Source of the DNA: Jeotgalibaca dankookensis
GTDB lineage: Bacteria > Bacillota > Bacilli > Lactobacillales > Aerococcaceae
DNA: 64,000 nt
Reading direction: 5' to 3'
Assembly (NCBI RefSeq): GCF_002005405.1
Contig: NZ_CP019728.1
Span: 806,001 to 870,000 of the forward strand
Shown here piece after piece: positions 30,519 through 37,909 of the stretch. Positions within the stretch are counted from its first letter, which is position 1; each line of letters opens with the position of its first letter. A program made the translations under genes and the position numbers. Below the pieces are notes generated by a model. It was not told the DNA's origin. It saw only the letters and a program-made list of their open reading frames with translations, and did not search any database.

Positions 30519-31340
30519 TTAAGCCTCCTCTGGTGATGCAATTAATGTAGGGTCAACCATTTCATACCCAGCATCACGCAACCCATCAATAATTCTACTA
30601 ATTGCAGCCGAAGTCCATTGACGATCATGCATCAATAGATTTCCGCCACTACCTAATTCTGGCGCATTAATCATGATATCAGCAATTGCATCTTCTTCCA
30701 TATAACCATCGACCCAGTCGTACCCATAAGTCCAATTCATAATCGTCATATTCTCGCCATCAGCAATTGCTTCTGTTTCACTGTTATATGAACCATAAGG
30801 AGCGCGAATAAAGCGAGGCCGTTCGCCAGTTATTTCTTCAACTAAATCACTTGTTTTAGTGATTTCAGCTAATTGCTCTTCATAGGTAAGGGTCGTTAGA
30901 TCAGGATGAGAATAAGAATGATTGCCAATTTCAAATCCCATATCATAGACTGTTTTAATAATTTCTTTTGCTTCTGGTTCTTCTAAAAATTGACCCATTA
31001 CAAAAAAGATGGCATTTGCACCTTTATCTTGAACCGTTTGAGCTATATCAAGGGTATAAGAGTTCGGTGGTTGAGGGGCGTCGTCAAAAGTTAATAAGAC
31101 AACTTCTGTGTCCGCATCATCAATAGGAACAACGGTATATAAATCGGGATTAATTTCGTATTCGTAGGCAACATCTTCTTGCACTTCAGAAGATACGGCT
31201 TCTGACTCAACGGATTCAACCGTACTTACTTGTGTTTGACCACTTTCTTCATTAACAACTGATTCTTGGGTAGCGTCAGTTGTATCTTGGCATGCTGCTA
31301 ATAAAAATACAGATGATAAGATTGCTACTGTTTTTTTCAT
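30519..31340 (-). CDS. Polysaccharide deacetylase lipoprotein (NodB domain)
   Basis: Lipoprotein signal with lipobox LAAC (Cys17), an acidic/Ser-rich linker, then a NodB homology domain. Motif 1 is LLTFDDAP (82-89), with Ala in place of the usual Gly of TFDDGP. Motif 2 is HSYSH (His141, His145), motif 3 RAPYGSYN, and a later LLMHD motif. The metal-binding Asp-His-His set is complete, so it is probably active on surface N-acetyl sugars (peptidoglycan or other glycan). It is 273 residues and lies between the YkyA-like lipoprotein and the glycoside-hydrolase-like protein. Confidence 0.88.
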   Translation of the reverse strand: MKKTVAILSSVFLLAACQDTTDATQESVVNEESGQTQVSTVESVESEAVSSEVQEDVAYEYEINPDLYTVVPIDDADTEVVLLTFDDAPQPPNSYTLDIAQTVQDKGANAIFFVMGQFLEEPEAKEIIKTVYDMGFEIGNHSYSHPDLTTLTYEEQLAEITKTSDLVEEITGERPRFIRAPYGSYNSETEAIADGENMTIMNWTYGYDWVDGYMEEDAIADIMINAPELGSGGNLLMHDRQWTSAAISRIIDGLRDAGYEMVDPTLIASPEEA

Positions 31341-31354
31341 TTTTTATCCTCCTA

Positions 31355-31984
31355 TTATTCTTCTTCGAGCGCTGTTAGTTCTTTTTCTAGGTTTTGGATT
31401 GAAGCATCCAATTCCGCATTCGTTTCAGCAAGTGGTGCTAATAAATCAAGATTACTGTCACTTGTGCTATTCAAACTTTCAAACCCTTCAAATAAGGTAT
31501 TAAAGTCTGCGTCATCAGCGCCAAAAGCTTCAAAGGTTTCTTGTTCGCTTGCCAGTTGGTCTTTATAAGCAGGCAAATAAGTATCCAACTGTTCAATCAT
31601 CATCTCCATAGGTTGAAGAAGGGATTGAATACTACTTAGTGGTAAAGATTCATCATCAAAAGACTTTAAATCCTCAGCAGATTTTTTAAAGTCTTTCAAT
31701 TGACTATCCAATTGATCCACTTCTTCTTGACGGTTATCAATATTTTCAAAAACGACAGCTGACCCATCTTTTAGAGCAGACAGTTCTTCATCATCCATTA
31801 ACGATGCGTCTAAATCAGCTTGCATGTCACTTTCGTATTGATTAATTGCGTTTAAAGACCCAATCATTGCTACTTTTGTTTCTTCTACACCATCAATCTT
31901 TTTTTGCACATTCTCTAACTCATTTGCACAGCCAGAAAGCACTAGCCCTGCCATTAATAAAAACCATGGTTTTCTCATTGTCAC
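31355..31984 (-). CDS. YkyA-like cell-wall-binding lipoprotein
   Basis: A short signal peptide with lipobox LSGC is followed by an almost entirely helical, acidic, coiled-coil protein of about 209 residues. Segments such as NVQKKIDGVEETKV resemble the YkyA family, described as putative cell-wall-binding lipoproteins. The assignment is from overall pattern and is moderate. GTG at 31984 is preferred because AAAGGAG is eight bases upstream; ATG at 31978 would start two codons later. It is the first gene of the minus-strand envelope trio. Confidence 0.62.
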   Translation of the reverse strand: MTMRKPWFLLMAGLVLSGCANELENVQKKIDGVEETKVAMIGSLNAINQYESDMQADLDASLMDDEELSALKDGSAVVFENIDNRQEEVDQLDSQLKDFKKSAEDLKSFDDESLPLSSIQSLLQPMEMMIEQLDTYLPAYKDQLASEQETFEAFGADDADFNTLFEGFESLNSTSDSNLDLLAPLAETNAELDASIQNLEKELTALEEE

Positions 31985-32145
31985 ACTAACTACTCCTTTA
32001 TTGGAAATATCCTTATTCATTATAGCGAAACTTCATAATTAAATCCAAGGATAGAGGCAGATATTTTATTTCCTTTTTGTTTTCATGTTTTTACTATACA
32101 ATAGATAAAGATAACAGTAACTATTATGAATAAGTGAGGATAGGT

Positions 32146-32601
32146 ATGATGATTTATTACATGTTAGCGGCTCTTTTGATTGTGGTTGATCAATTGAGTA
32201 AATGGGCAATTCTTCAAAACTTTGAACTCTATGAAGAGAAAATTCTTCTTCCAGGTTTTCTATCTCTATTTTATATCCAAAATAGAGGGGCAGCTTGGGG
32301 GATATTTGAAGGAAGAATGATATTTTTCTATATTATTACCGTTTTTGTAGTCGGCTATTTAATTTATATGTTTCATAAAGAAAAAACGGATAGCAAGCTT
32401 GTGGGAGTGAGCTTTTCTTTAATCTTAGCAGGCGCTATTGGTAATTTTATTGACCGATTAGTGAATGGATTTGTGGTGGATATGTTTCGACTTGATTTCA
32501 TCAATTTCCCAATATTTAACGTTGCCGATATGTGTTTAACAGTCGGTGTTGCCTTGATGCTGATACACGTCTTATTTTTTGAAAAAGAGGAAAACATCTA
32601 A
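32146..32601 (+). CDS. lspA: Lipoprotein signal peptidase (signal peptidase II)
   Basis: LspA removes the signal peptide of diacylglyceryl-modified prolipoproteins in the membrane. The 151-residue protein has four hydrophobic helices, the conserved DQLSKW near residue 15, and NRGAAWGIF. The catalytic Asp pair is Asp112 (VVDMF) and Asp128 (NVADMC). ATG at 32146 follows GTGAGG. The stop overlaps the next gene's start by one base. Its substrates here include the lipoproteins encoded nearby (31984, 31340, 37910 and 49800). Confidence 0.96.
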   Translation: MMIYYMLAALLIVVDQLSKWAILQNFELYEEKILLPGFLSLFYIQNRGAAWGIFEGRMIFFYIITVFVVGYLIYMFHKEKTDSKLVGVSFSLILAGAIGNFIDRLVNGFVVDMFRLDFINFPIFNVADMCLTVGVALMLIHVLFFEKEENI

Positions 32602-33512
32602 TGGAAAATGAAAAATACCAATTAAAAATTAATAATGAAAGCGGAAGAATTGATAAGGTCTTAGCAGTGGCTTACCCCAGCTTCACGCGTTCGCAAATTC
32701 AAAGTTGGCTAAAGTCTGGTCACATTCAGGTGAATGGTAAAAATTCCAAAGCCAACTATAAAGTTCTACCAGGAGATATCATCACCCTTATCGAACCTGA
32801 TGAAGAGACAATAGAAATTCAAGCTGAAAATATTCCCTTAATGGTTGTTTATGAAGATGAGGCACTAGCTGTTATTAATAAACCAGCCGGTATGGTGGTA
32901 CACCCATCTAAGGTCCAATCAACTGGAACGTTAGTTAATGGTCTGCTCTTCCATATGAATCAGTTGTCTGAGGGATCAGACCCAACCAGACCGGGTATCG
33001 TTCACCGTATTGATAAAGACACATCAGGACTTTTAGTAATTGCTAAAACAAATGACGTTCATGAAGATTTAGCAAAACAATTTCTAAATCATACGACAAA
33101 ACGAACTTACGTAGCCTTGGTCCACGGGGAAGTCGAACATGAAGAAGGAACCATTGACGTTCCCATTGACCGTATGCCCAATAACCGTATTAAACGCGTG
33201 GTAAATCGCGAAGGAAAACCAGCAGTGACCCATTTTACACGTTTAGAACAATATAACGGGTATACACTCTTACAATTAGAACTGGAAACGGGTAGAACCC
33301 ACCAAATTCGCGTCCATATGGATTATATTCATCATCCAGTCGTAGGAGATCCCATGTATGGAACTAGAAATGACCATTCAAAATACGGTCAGTATCTGCA
33401 TGCTCAGACACTAGGCTTTGTCCATCCAATAACTAAAGAAGAACTTACTTTTCAAGCCCCTTTACCGAACTATTTTGAAACGAAACTAGAAGAATTACGT
33501 CAGTTTGATTGA
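32601..33512 (+). CDS. RluD-family 23S rRNA pseudouridine synthase
   Basis: An S4 RNA-binding domain (about 14-75) is followed by the RluA/RluD catalytic domain with the signature GIVHRIDKDTSGLLV, where the Asp after the Arg-Ile is the nucleophile. TGRTHQIRVH is the later conserved block. The 303-residue length and the lspA-rluD linkage are typical of Firmicutes (YlyB-like). It probably modifies 23S rRNA, but the exact site cannot be told from sequence. Its stop codon overlaps the -35 region of the pyr promoter. Confidence 0.93.
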   Translation: MENEKYQLKINNESGRIDKVLAVAYPSFTRSQIQSWLKSGHIQVNGKNSKANYKVLPGDIITLIEPDEETIEIQAENIPLMVVYEDEALAVINKPAGMVVHPSKVQSTGTLVNGLLFHMNQLSEGSDPTRPGIVHRIDKDTSGLLVIAKTNDVHEDLAKQFLNHTTKRTYVALVHGEVEHEEGTIDVPIDRMPNNRIKRVVNREGKPAVTHFTRLEQYNGYTLLQLELETGRTHQIRVHMDYIHHPVVGDPMYGTRNDHSKYGQYLHAQTLGFVHPITKEELTFQAPLPNYFETKLEELRQFD

Positions 33513-33537
33513 CAGATGATTATGGAATGTTTATGCT
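33509..33537 (+). promoter_or_regulatory. pyr operon promoter
   Basis: Consensus TTGACA, a 17-base spacer and TATGCT, overlapping the end of the rluD-type gene. Confidence 0.85.
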
Positions 33538-33557
33538 ACAGCTATACCCCCTTTAAT

Positions 33558-33639
33558 AAAGTCCAGAGAGACTTAAAGGATCCTATAAATGTTTGTATTA
33601 GTGATCCCTTATGCTCTTTGGTATAAGGGAATTTTTTTT
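33558..33639 (+). promoter_or_regulatory. PyrR-dependent transcription attenuator
   Basis: The leader holds AAGTCCAGAGAGACTT followed by AAAGGATCC, the classical PyrR-binding loop that acts as anti-antiterminator. A terminator follows: TCCCTTATGC / GTATAAGGGA with eight T (33604-33639). With UMP, PyrR stabilises the first hairpin and the terminator forms. This is the known Bacillus-type mechanism. Confidence 0.93.
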
Positions 33640-33655
33640 GGAAAGAGGAATGATG

Positions 33656-34201
33656 ATGGCAAAACAAGAAGTTGAAATTATGGATGCGACAACCATGCAA
33701 CGTTCACTTACGCGTATTACCCATGAAATTTTAGAAAAAAACGATGGGGTCGAAGATTTAGTTTTAGTAGGGATTCGTACGCGAGGGATTTATTTAGCTG
33801 AGCGGATTGCGCGCAACATACAGAAGTTTGAAGGGAAAGAAGTACCAGTTGGAGAATTAGATATCACCCTTTACCGCGATGACCAACATTTCGCTGAAGG
33901 GATTGACCCAACCTTGAATCAGACGAATATTCCGTTTTCCTTTGAAGGAAAGCATGTCGTTTTAGTAGATGATGTTTTGTATACAGCACGAACCATCCGA
34001 GCAGGTATGGATGCCATAATGGATGTAGAACGTCCGAGACGTATCACAGTTGCCGTTTTAATTGATCGGGGTCATCGTGAACTTCCAATTAAAGCGGACT
34101 ACGTTGGTAAGAATATTCCTACGGCACTTTCAGAACAAATTTCGGTAAAATTACAAGAAGTAGATGGAGAAGAAAAAGTCAGTCTAATAAAAGGATCGTG
34201 A
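33656..34201 (+). CDS. pyrR: PyrR bifunctional attenuator protein / uracil phosphoribosyltransferase
   Basis: PyrR binds pyr mRNA leaders in a UMP-dependent way and has weak uracil phosphoribosyltransferase activity. It opens [20 protein letters not shown], and the PRPP loop is [16 protein letters not shown]. It is 181 residues from ATG 33656, the third of three consecutive in-frame ATGs; this one has the best spacing to AAAGAGGA. It overlaps the pyrF reading frame region and controls the attenuator just upstream of itself. Confidence 0.96.
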   Translation: MAKQEVEIMDATTMQRSLTRITHEILEKNDGVEDLVLVGIRTRGIYLAERIARNIQKFEGKEVPVGELDITLYRDDQHFAEGIDPTLNQTNIPFSFEGKHVVLVDDVLYTARTIRAGMDAIMDVERPRRITVAVLIDRGHRELPIKADYVGKNIPTALSEQISVKLQEVDGEEKVSLIKGS

Positions 34202-34206
34202 ATATT

Positions 34207-34920
34207 GTGAACAAACCGATTATTGCTTTAGATTTTTCTAGTTTAAAGGAATCAAAAGACTTTTTAAAACAGTTCAAAGACGAATCGCTCTATGTGAAGA
34301 TTGGTATGGAATTGTTTTATCAAACAGGACCAGAAATTATCACTTGGATAAATTCACAAGGACATGATATTTTTTTAGACTTAAAATTACATGATATTCC
34401 AAATACCGTTTATCGTTCGATGAGAGGCATTGCACGTTTAGGAGTGAGCATGACGAATGTTCATGCGGCGGGCGGATTAACAATGATGGAAGCTGCTCTT
34501 AAAGGTCTGAGGGAAGGAACACCGGTCGGTTTAGCCGTTCCTAAGTTGATTGCTGTGACGCAACTCACCTCCACAACAGAGGACATCATGCGCCAAGAAC
34601 AGCTCGTTGAAGCTTCGCTGATAGAGAGTGTCCGCCATTATGCCAAGCTAACGGAAAAAGCAGGGCTGAACGGTGTTGTATGTTCCGCAATGGAAGCTGC
34701 AACTATTAAAGAAAATAGCCAGGGTAAGTTTATCTGCGTCACACCAGGTATCCGACCAAACAACTCAAAATTTTATGATCAAAAGCGTGTCGTAACGCCT
34801 CAACGGGCACGTGAATTAGGGTCAGATTTTATTGTAGTAGGTAGACCCATTACCCAGACAACCAACCCGGTAACAGCTTATTTAACCATCAAAGACCAAT
34901 GGAATGGAGTGACTCATTAA
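34207..34920 (+). CDS. pyrF: Orotidine 5'-phosphate decarboxylase
   Basis: PyrF decarboxylates OMP to UMP, the last step of UMP synthesis. The TIM-barrel shows PIIALDFSS, the active-site [11 protein letters not shown] (Lys-Asp pairs), CVTPGIRP and a phosphate-gripping FIVVGRPIT. Two GTG starts are possible: 34198 overlaps the pyrR stop but has AGGA only two bases away, whereas 34207 has an 11-base spacing and gives the usual N-terminus (237 residues). It is in the middle of pyrR-pyrF-pyrE. Confidence 0.95.
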   Translation: MNKPIIALDFSSLKESKDFLKQFKDESLYVKIGMELFYQTGPEIITWINSQGHDIFLDLKLHDIPNTVYRSMRGIARLGVSMTNVHAAGGLTMMEAALKGLREGTPVGLAVPKLIAVTQLTSTTEDIMRQEQLVEASLIESVRHYAKLTEKAGLNGVVCSAMEAATIKENSQGKFICVTPGIRPNNSKFYDQKRVVTPQRARELGSDFIVVGRPITQTTNPVTAYLTIKDQWNGVTH

Positions 34921-34921
34921 A

Positions 34922-35551
34922 ATGATACGCGCTGAAGAAATTGCAAAAACACTACTAGAAATTGGTGCCATTTCCCTAAATCCAAAAGAGCCTTTTACTT
35001 GGGCTTCGGGAATTAAAAGTCCCATATACTGTGATAATCGCATTATTATGAGTGTCCCTAGAGCACGGACACTCATTACTGAAAGTCTTATTGCTTTAAT
35101 CCAAGAAGCTTACCCGGAAGTTGAGGTCATTGCGGGGACGGTTACAGCTGGGATTCCTCACGCTGCCTTCGTTGCCCAGAAGATGGATTTACCGATGATT
35201 TATGTGCGTGGTAAAGCTAAGGAACATGGGAAAGCAAAACAGATTGAAGGGCGCGTTCAGCCCGGACAGAAAGTTGTGTTAATTGAGGATTTGATTTCAA
35301 CGGGTGGCAGTGTCATTGAAGCAGCTAAAGCCATTGAGAGAGAAGGATTAACCGTTTTAGGCTGTCTCGCTATTTTCACTTATGAACTTGAAAAAGGAAA
35401 AGAAAATTTTTATAACAGTGGTTATTCAGTTGAGACCTTATCTGGCTACAGCAGTCTATTAAAAGTTGCTCAAGAAATGGATGCCATTACTGAACAAGAG
35501 TTTGAAGTTTTAAAAAAATTTAGTAAAGATCCGTTAAATTGGCAAAAATAA
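34922..35551 (+). CDS. pyrE: Orotate phosphoribosyltransferase
   Basis: PyrE joins orotate and PRPP to form OMP, the step before PyrF. GAISLNPKEPFTWASGIKSP and YCDNRIIMSVP form the orotate-side region, and VVLIEDLISTGGSV is the PRPP loop. It is 209 residues and starts one base after the pyrF stop. No pyrB, pyrC, carAB or pyrD follows; a terminator ends the operon, so the earlier pathway genes must be elsewhere if present. Confidence 0.96.
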   Translation: MIRAEEIAKTLLEIGAISLNPKEPFTWASGIKSPIYCDNRIIMSVPRARTLITESLIALIQEAYPEVEVIAGTVTAGIPHAAFVAQKMDLPMIYVRGKAKEHGKAKQIEGRVQPGQKVVLIEDLISTGGSVIEAAKAIEREGLTVLGCLAIFTYELEKGKENFYNSGYSVETLSGYSSLLKVAQEMDAITEQEFEVLKKFSKDPLNWQK

Positions 35552-35594
35552 AAAATCATGACCATCTCATCTCTCGAGTTGGTCATGATTTTTT
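35549..35594. terminator. Bidirectional terminator between pyrE and rqcH
   Basis: Stem AAAAATCATGACCA / TGGTCATGATTTTT with T tracts on both strands, between convergent genes. Confidence 0.92.
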
Positions 35595-37290
35595 ATTTCA
35601 CCCGAAGGGAATCAACTATATCCTTGTTCGGTGTCACAAACAATGTTTTTTGATCGGTATAGATTACAAAACCTGGTTTTGCTCCATTTGGCTTTTTAAC
35701 GTGTTTCACTGGAACATAATCGACGGGAACATTAGCAGATTGCTGAAATTTCGAATAATAAGCAGCAATTACAGCTGCCTCTTCTAATGTTTCCAAACTT
35801 GGGTTTGAATCTTCTACAATGACATGAGAACCTGGAATATCTTTAGCATGTAGCCAATAATGATTGTTTCGTGCCTTCTTTAGGGTTAAATTATCATTTT
35901 GCACATTATTTTTCCCAACTCGTATATCAGTTCCATCGCTTGAGCGGAAATGGTGGGGCTTGCTCGTTTTTTTCTTAATTTTTTTCTTTGAGCGCTTGGC
36001 TTTTAAATAACCGGATTCTTTCAACTCATCGCGGATGTCTTCCAAATCTTGCGGATCTGAGAGGGTGATTTGCGTTTCAATTGAATCCAAATAGTGGTTT
36101 TCTTTTTTTGTTTTAGAAATTTGTTGATTAACATACTTAACTGAATTGACTAGCTTATGATATTTAGTAAAGTATTTTTGAGCATTTTGAGATGTCGTCA
36201 AGGACGGATCCAAGCTAATAGTTAAGGGTTTCTCCTCATCATAAAAATTATTTAAGCTTACTTCTGAGGCAGATTTAGGAACTTGATGTAAGTAGGCTGT
36301 CAGTAGTTCACCTTTGATACGATAATCCTCAGCTTTTTCGCTTCTAGTAAGTGTATCTTCAAGTTTTTCTAACTTTAAATCATTTTTTTGTTTTTCGTTA
36401 CGGATAATAGCTAATAAATCAGACGCAACTTGTTTGATGCGATCATTAGTTGCTTTATCGATGTAATACGCATCCAAAAGCTGACTTGGGCTGTCAAAAG
36501 TCTGTGTGTCACCTTCCATAGTTTGATAGGGGTAAGGTGCAAAAATTTGCTTTTGAGCTGCGGTGGTAAAAAGTGTTGCAGGTCCTTTACCAACAGCTTT
36601 TAAATAGTTTTTAACAGCTTGAGAAAATGTTTCTTTGACATAACAATTAATTTCTAATGCACTATCTTTGCCGACTCCTTGCAGAATTGCTTGGACACGT
36701 TTAGGGCCTACCTCAATGGCACTTTCTTCTTTCCATTTTAAATTTAATATTTCTGTACTTGCTTCATATGGGTTTAGCTTATCCTGATGTGGTGGTAATA
36801 CATATGTCGCGCCTGGCATAATGGTACGGAAGCTATTTTGATAAGCAGGAACATGTTTTAGGCAATCCATTATCTTATTCGTTTCTTTCTCAACTAAAAA
36901 GATATTACTGTGCCGTCCCATCATTTCTACTATCAGGGATAGGTGACGCAAATCTCCTAAGTCGTCAAATTTACTAATATTAAAAATGACAATTCGATCA
37001 TTACCCAGTTGGTCAATCGATTCTATCATTGAACCTTCAATATTTTTTCTTAAAAACATACAAAAATTTGGTGGTTGGTCTGGGTTAGATAAAGACTCCT
37101 CTGTCAATTGAATTCGAGCATACGAAGGATGAGCAGATAAGAGTAGCTTTTTATTTTTACGCTTTGCACGGATATTCAGCAAAATTTCATGTTGAAAAGG
37201 CTGATAGATTTTTGAGATACGACCGCCTTGAACGGTTTCTTTCAATTCGTCGACGATTAAGTGGGTATAAATTCCATCATAGGACATCAT
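35593..37290 (-). CDS. rqcH: RqcH / NFACT-family ribosome quality-control protein
   Basis: RqcH binds stalled 50S subunits carrying peptidyl-tRNA and adds C-terminal alanine tails; older annotation calls it fibronectin-binding protein A. The order is NFACT-N (1-180, starting MSYDGIYTHLIVDEL), helix-hairpin-helix and coiled-coil middle (about 280-420). NFACT-R follows, with NNVQNDNLTLKKARNNHYWLH and KDIPGSHVIV. The 565-residue length is normal. Two adjacent ATGs follow GAGAGGAG; the first is used here. It is monocistronic and convergent with the pyr operon. Confidence 0.94.
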   Translation of the reverse strand: MMSYDGIYTHLIVDELKETVQGGRISKIYQPFQHEILLNIRAKRKNKKLLLSAHPSYARIQLTEESLSNPDQPPNFCMFLRKNIEGSMIESIDQLGNDRIVIFNISKFDDLGDLRHLSLIVEMMGRHSNIFLVEKETNKIMDCLKHVPAYQNSFRTIMPGATYVLPPHQDKLNPYEASTEILNLKWKEESAIEVGPKRVQAILQGVGKDSALEINCYVKETFSQAVKNYLKAVGKGPATLFTTAAQKQIFAPYPYQTMEGDTQTFDSPSQLLDAYYIDKATNDRIKQVASDLLAIIRNEKQKNDLKLEKLEDTLTRSEKAEDYRIKGELLTAYLHQVPKSASEVSLNNFYDEEKPLTISLDPSLTTSQNAQKYFTKYHKLVNSVKYVNQQISKTKKENHYLDSIETQITLSDPQDLEDIRDELKESGYLKAKRSKKKIKKKTSKPHHFRSSDGTDIRVGKNNVQNDNLTLKKARNNHYWLHAKDIPGSHVIVEDSNPSLETLEEAAVIAAYYSKFQQSANVPVDYVPVKHVKKPNGAKPGFVIYTDQKTLFVTPNKDIVDSLRVK

Positions 37291-37517
37291 TAAAACTCCT
37301 CTCTAACCCGTCTATCATACCATGTTTACAAGAATTCGTATAGAATAGTGCCAAATATGCCTGATATCGGTCCAAAAAAGCAGTGTAAGAAAGAATCTAA
37401 ATATTATATAATAAAGGGGAAAAAGATGACGGGTAAAGGTTATGTTGGTAAGTACAAGGCTATCCTACTTGGGGGGTATTACATTACTCTTATCTCATTT
37501 CATTTTTATAGTAAAAA

Positions 37518-37550
37518 GGAGTGCCTGGTAAAATACTAGACACTTCTTTT
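37518..37550 (+). terminator. Terminator in the rqcH-trpX intergenic region
   Basis: GGAGTGCCTGGTA pairs with TACTAGACACTTC (two wobbles) around three A, followed by seven T. No established gene lies upstream on this strand. A 37-codon open frame (37426-37539) with a good ribosome-binding site ends inside it. The rest of 37291-37517 shows nothing else I can support. Confidence 0.75.
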
Positions 37551-37576
37551 TTTCTCATTTATTTTTAACTTTGTAG

Positions 37577-37605
37577 TTGACATTCTGAGAAGTGAAGGTT
37601 AGTAT
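37577..37605 (+). promoter_or_regulatory. Promoter of the trpX-type transporter operon and its leader
   Basis: Consensus TTGACA, a 17-base spacer and TAGTAT, about 37 bases before the leader peptide and 305 bases before trpX. Confidence 0.82.
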
Positions 37606-37641
37606 TGAAGATAACAAATTTCAAGTAAAGGAGCAGTTAAT

Positions 37642-37701
37642 ATGTCAGCTACAGTTACAATAAACTTTATGACTTTTTATTGGCAAAGCCACATGGAGTA
37701 G
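37642..37701 (+). CDS. Putative leader peptide with Phe-Met-Thr-Phe-Tyr-Trp
   Basis: A 19-codon open frame, MSATVTINFMTFYWQSHME, preceded by AAAGGAG seven to eight bases before ATG. It contains two Phe, one Tyr and one Trp codon within six residues (9-14), all aromatic amino acids, directly upstream of an aromatic amino-acid transporter. Overlapping complementary segments and three hairpins follow. This is the classic look of a leader peptide whose translation senses charged tRNA, here for one or more aromatic residues. Codons 16-19 carry GCCACATGG, which can pair with the downstream ATGTGG repeats, so a ribosome stalled on the Trp codon would mask that segment. I do not know a described homologue. 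Confidence 0.72.
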   Translation: MSATVTINFMTFYWQSHME

Positions 37702-37728
37702 GTTGTTTTCTTTGCGACGTCTTAACTG

Positions 37729-37880
37729 TCCATAGATACAGCCTCAGAGCTATCTGAATGTATCTATGTGGATTTTATTCCGAATATAAAACTATTCGCC
37801 ACGTAGACATCAAGTCCAGTCTATGTGGCAGTTTGTATTTAAAAGCTGCCCTGATATTATTCAGATGGCAGCTTTCTTTT
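37729..37880 (+). promoter_or_regulatory. Multi-hairpin transcription attenuator upstream of trpX
   Basis: Three tandem hairpins are visible. H1 is CCATAGATACA (37730-37740) with TGTATCTATGTGG (37759-37771). H2 is GCCACGTAGAC (37798-37808) with GTCTATGTGGC (37819-37829). H3 is AAAGCTGCCCTGA (37842-37854) with TCAG(AT)GGCAGCTTT (37861-37875), followed by a T-rich tail, making H3 a clear terminator. TCTATGTGG occurs in both H1 and H2, so the 3' arm of H1 can instead pair with the 5' arm of H2. GGCAG (37827-37831) can pair with CTGCC (37846-37850) of H3. These alternatives are what an attenuator needs. Confidence 0.75.
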
Positions 37881-37909
37881 TATACAAAAAAATATTTGGA
37901 GGTTTCAAC

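Noticed and set aside
37823-37909. N-terminal extension of trpX
   Set aside because: The extra 29 codons cover the attenuator terminator hairpin; the ATG at 37910 has TTTGGAGG and starts a proper lipoprotein signal.
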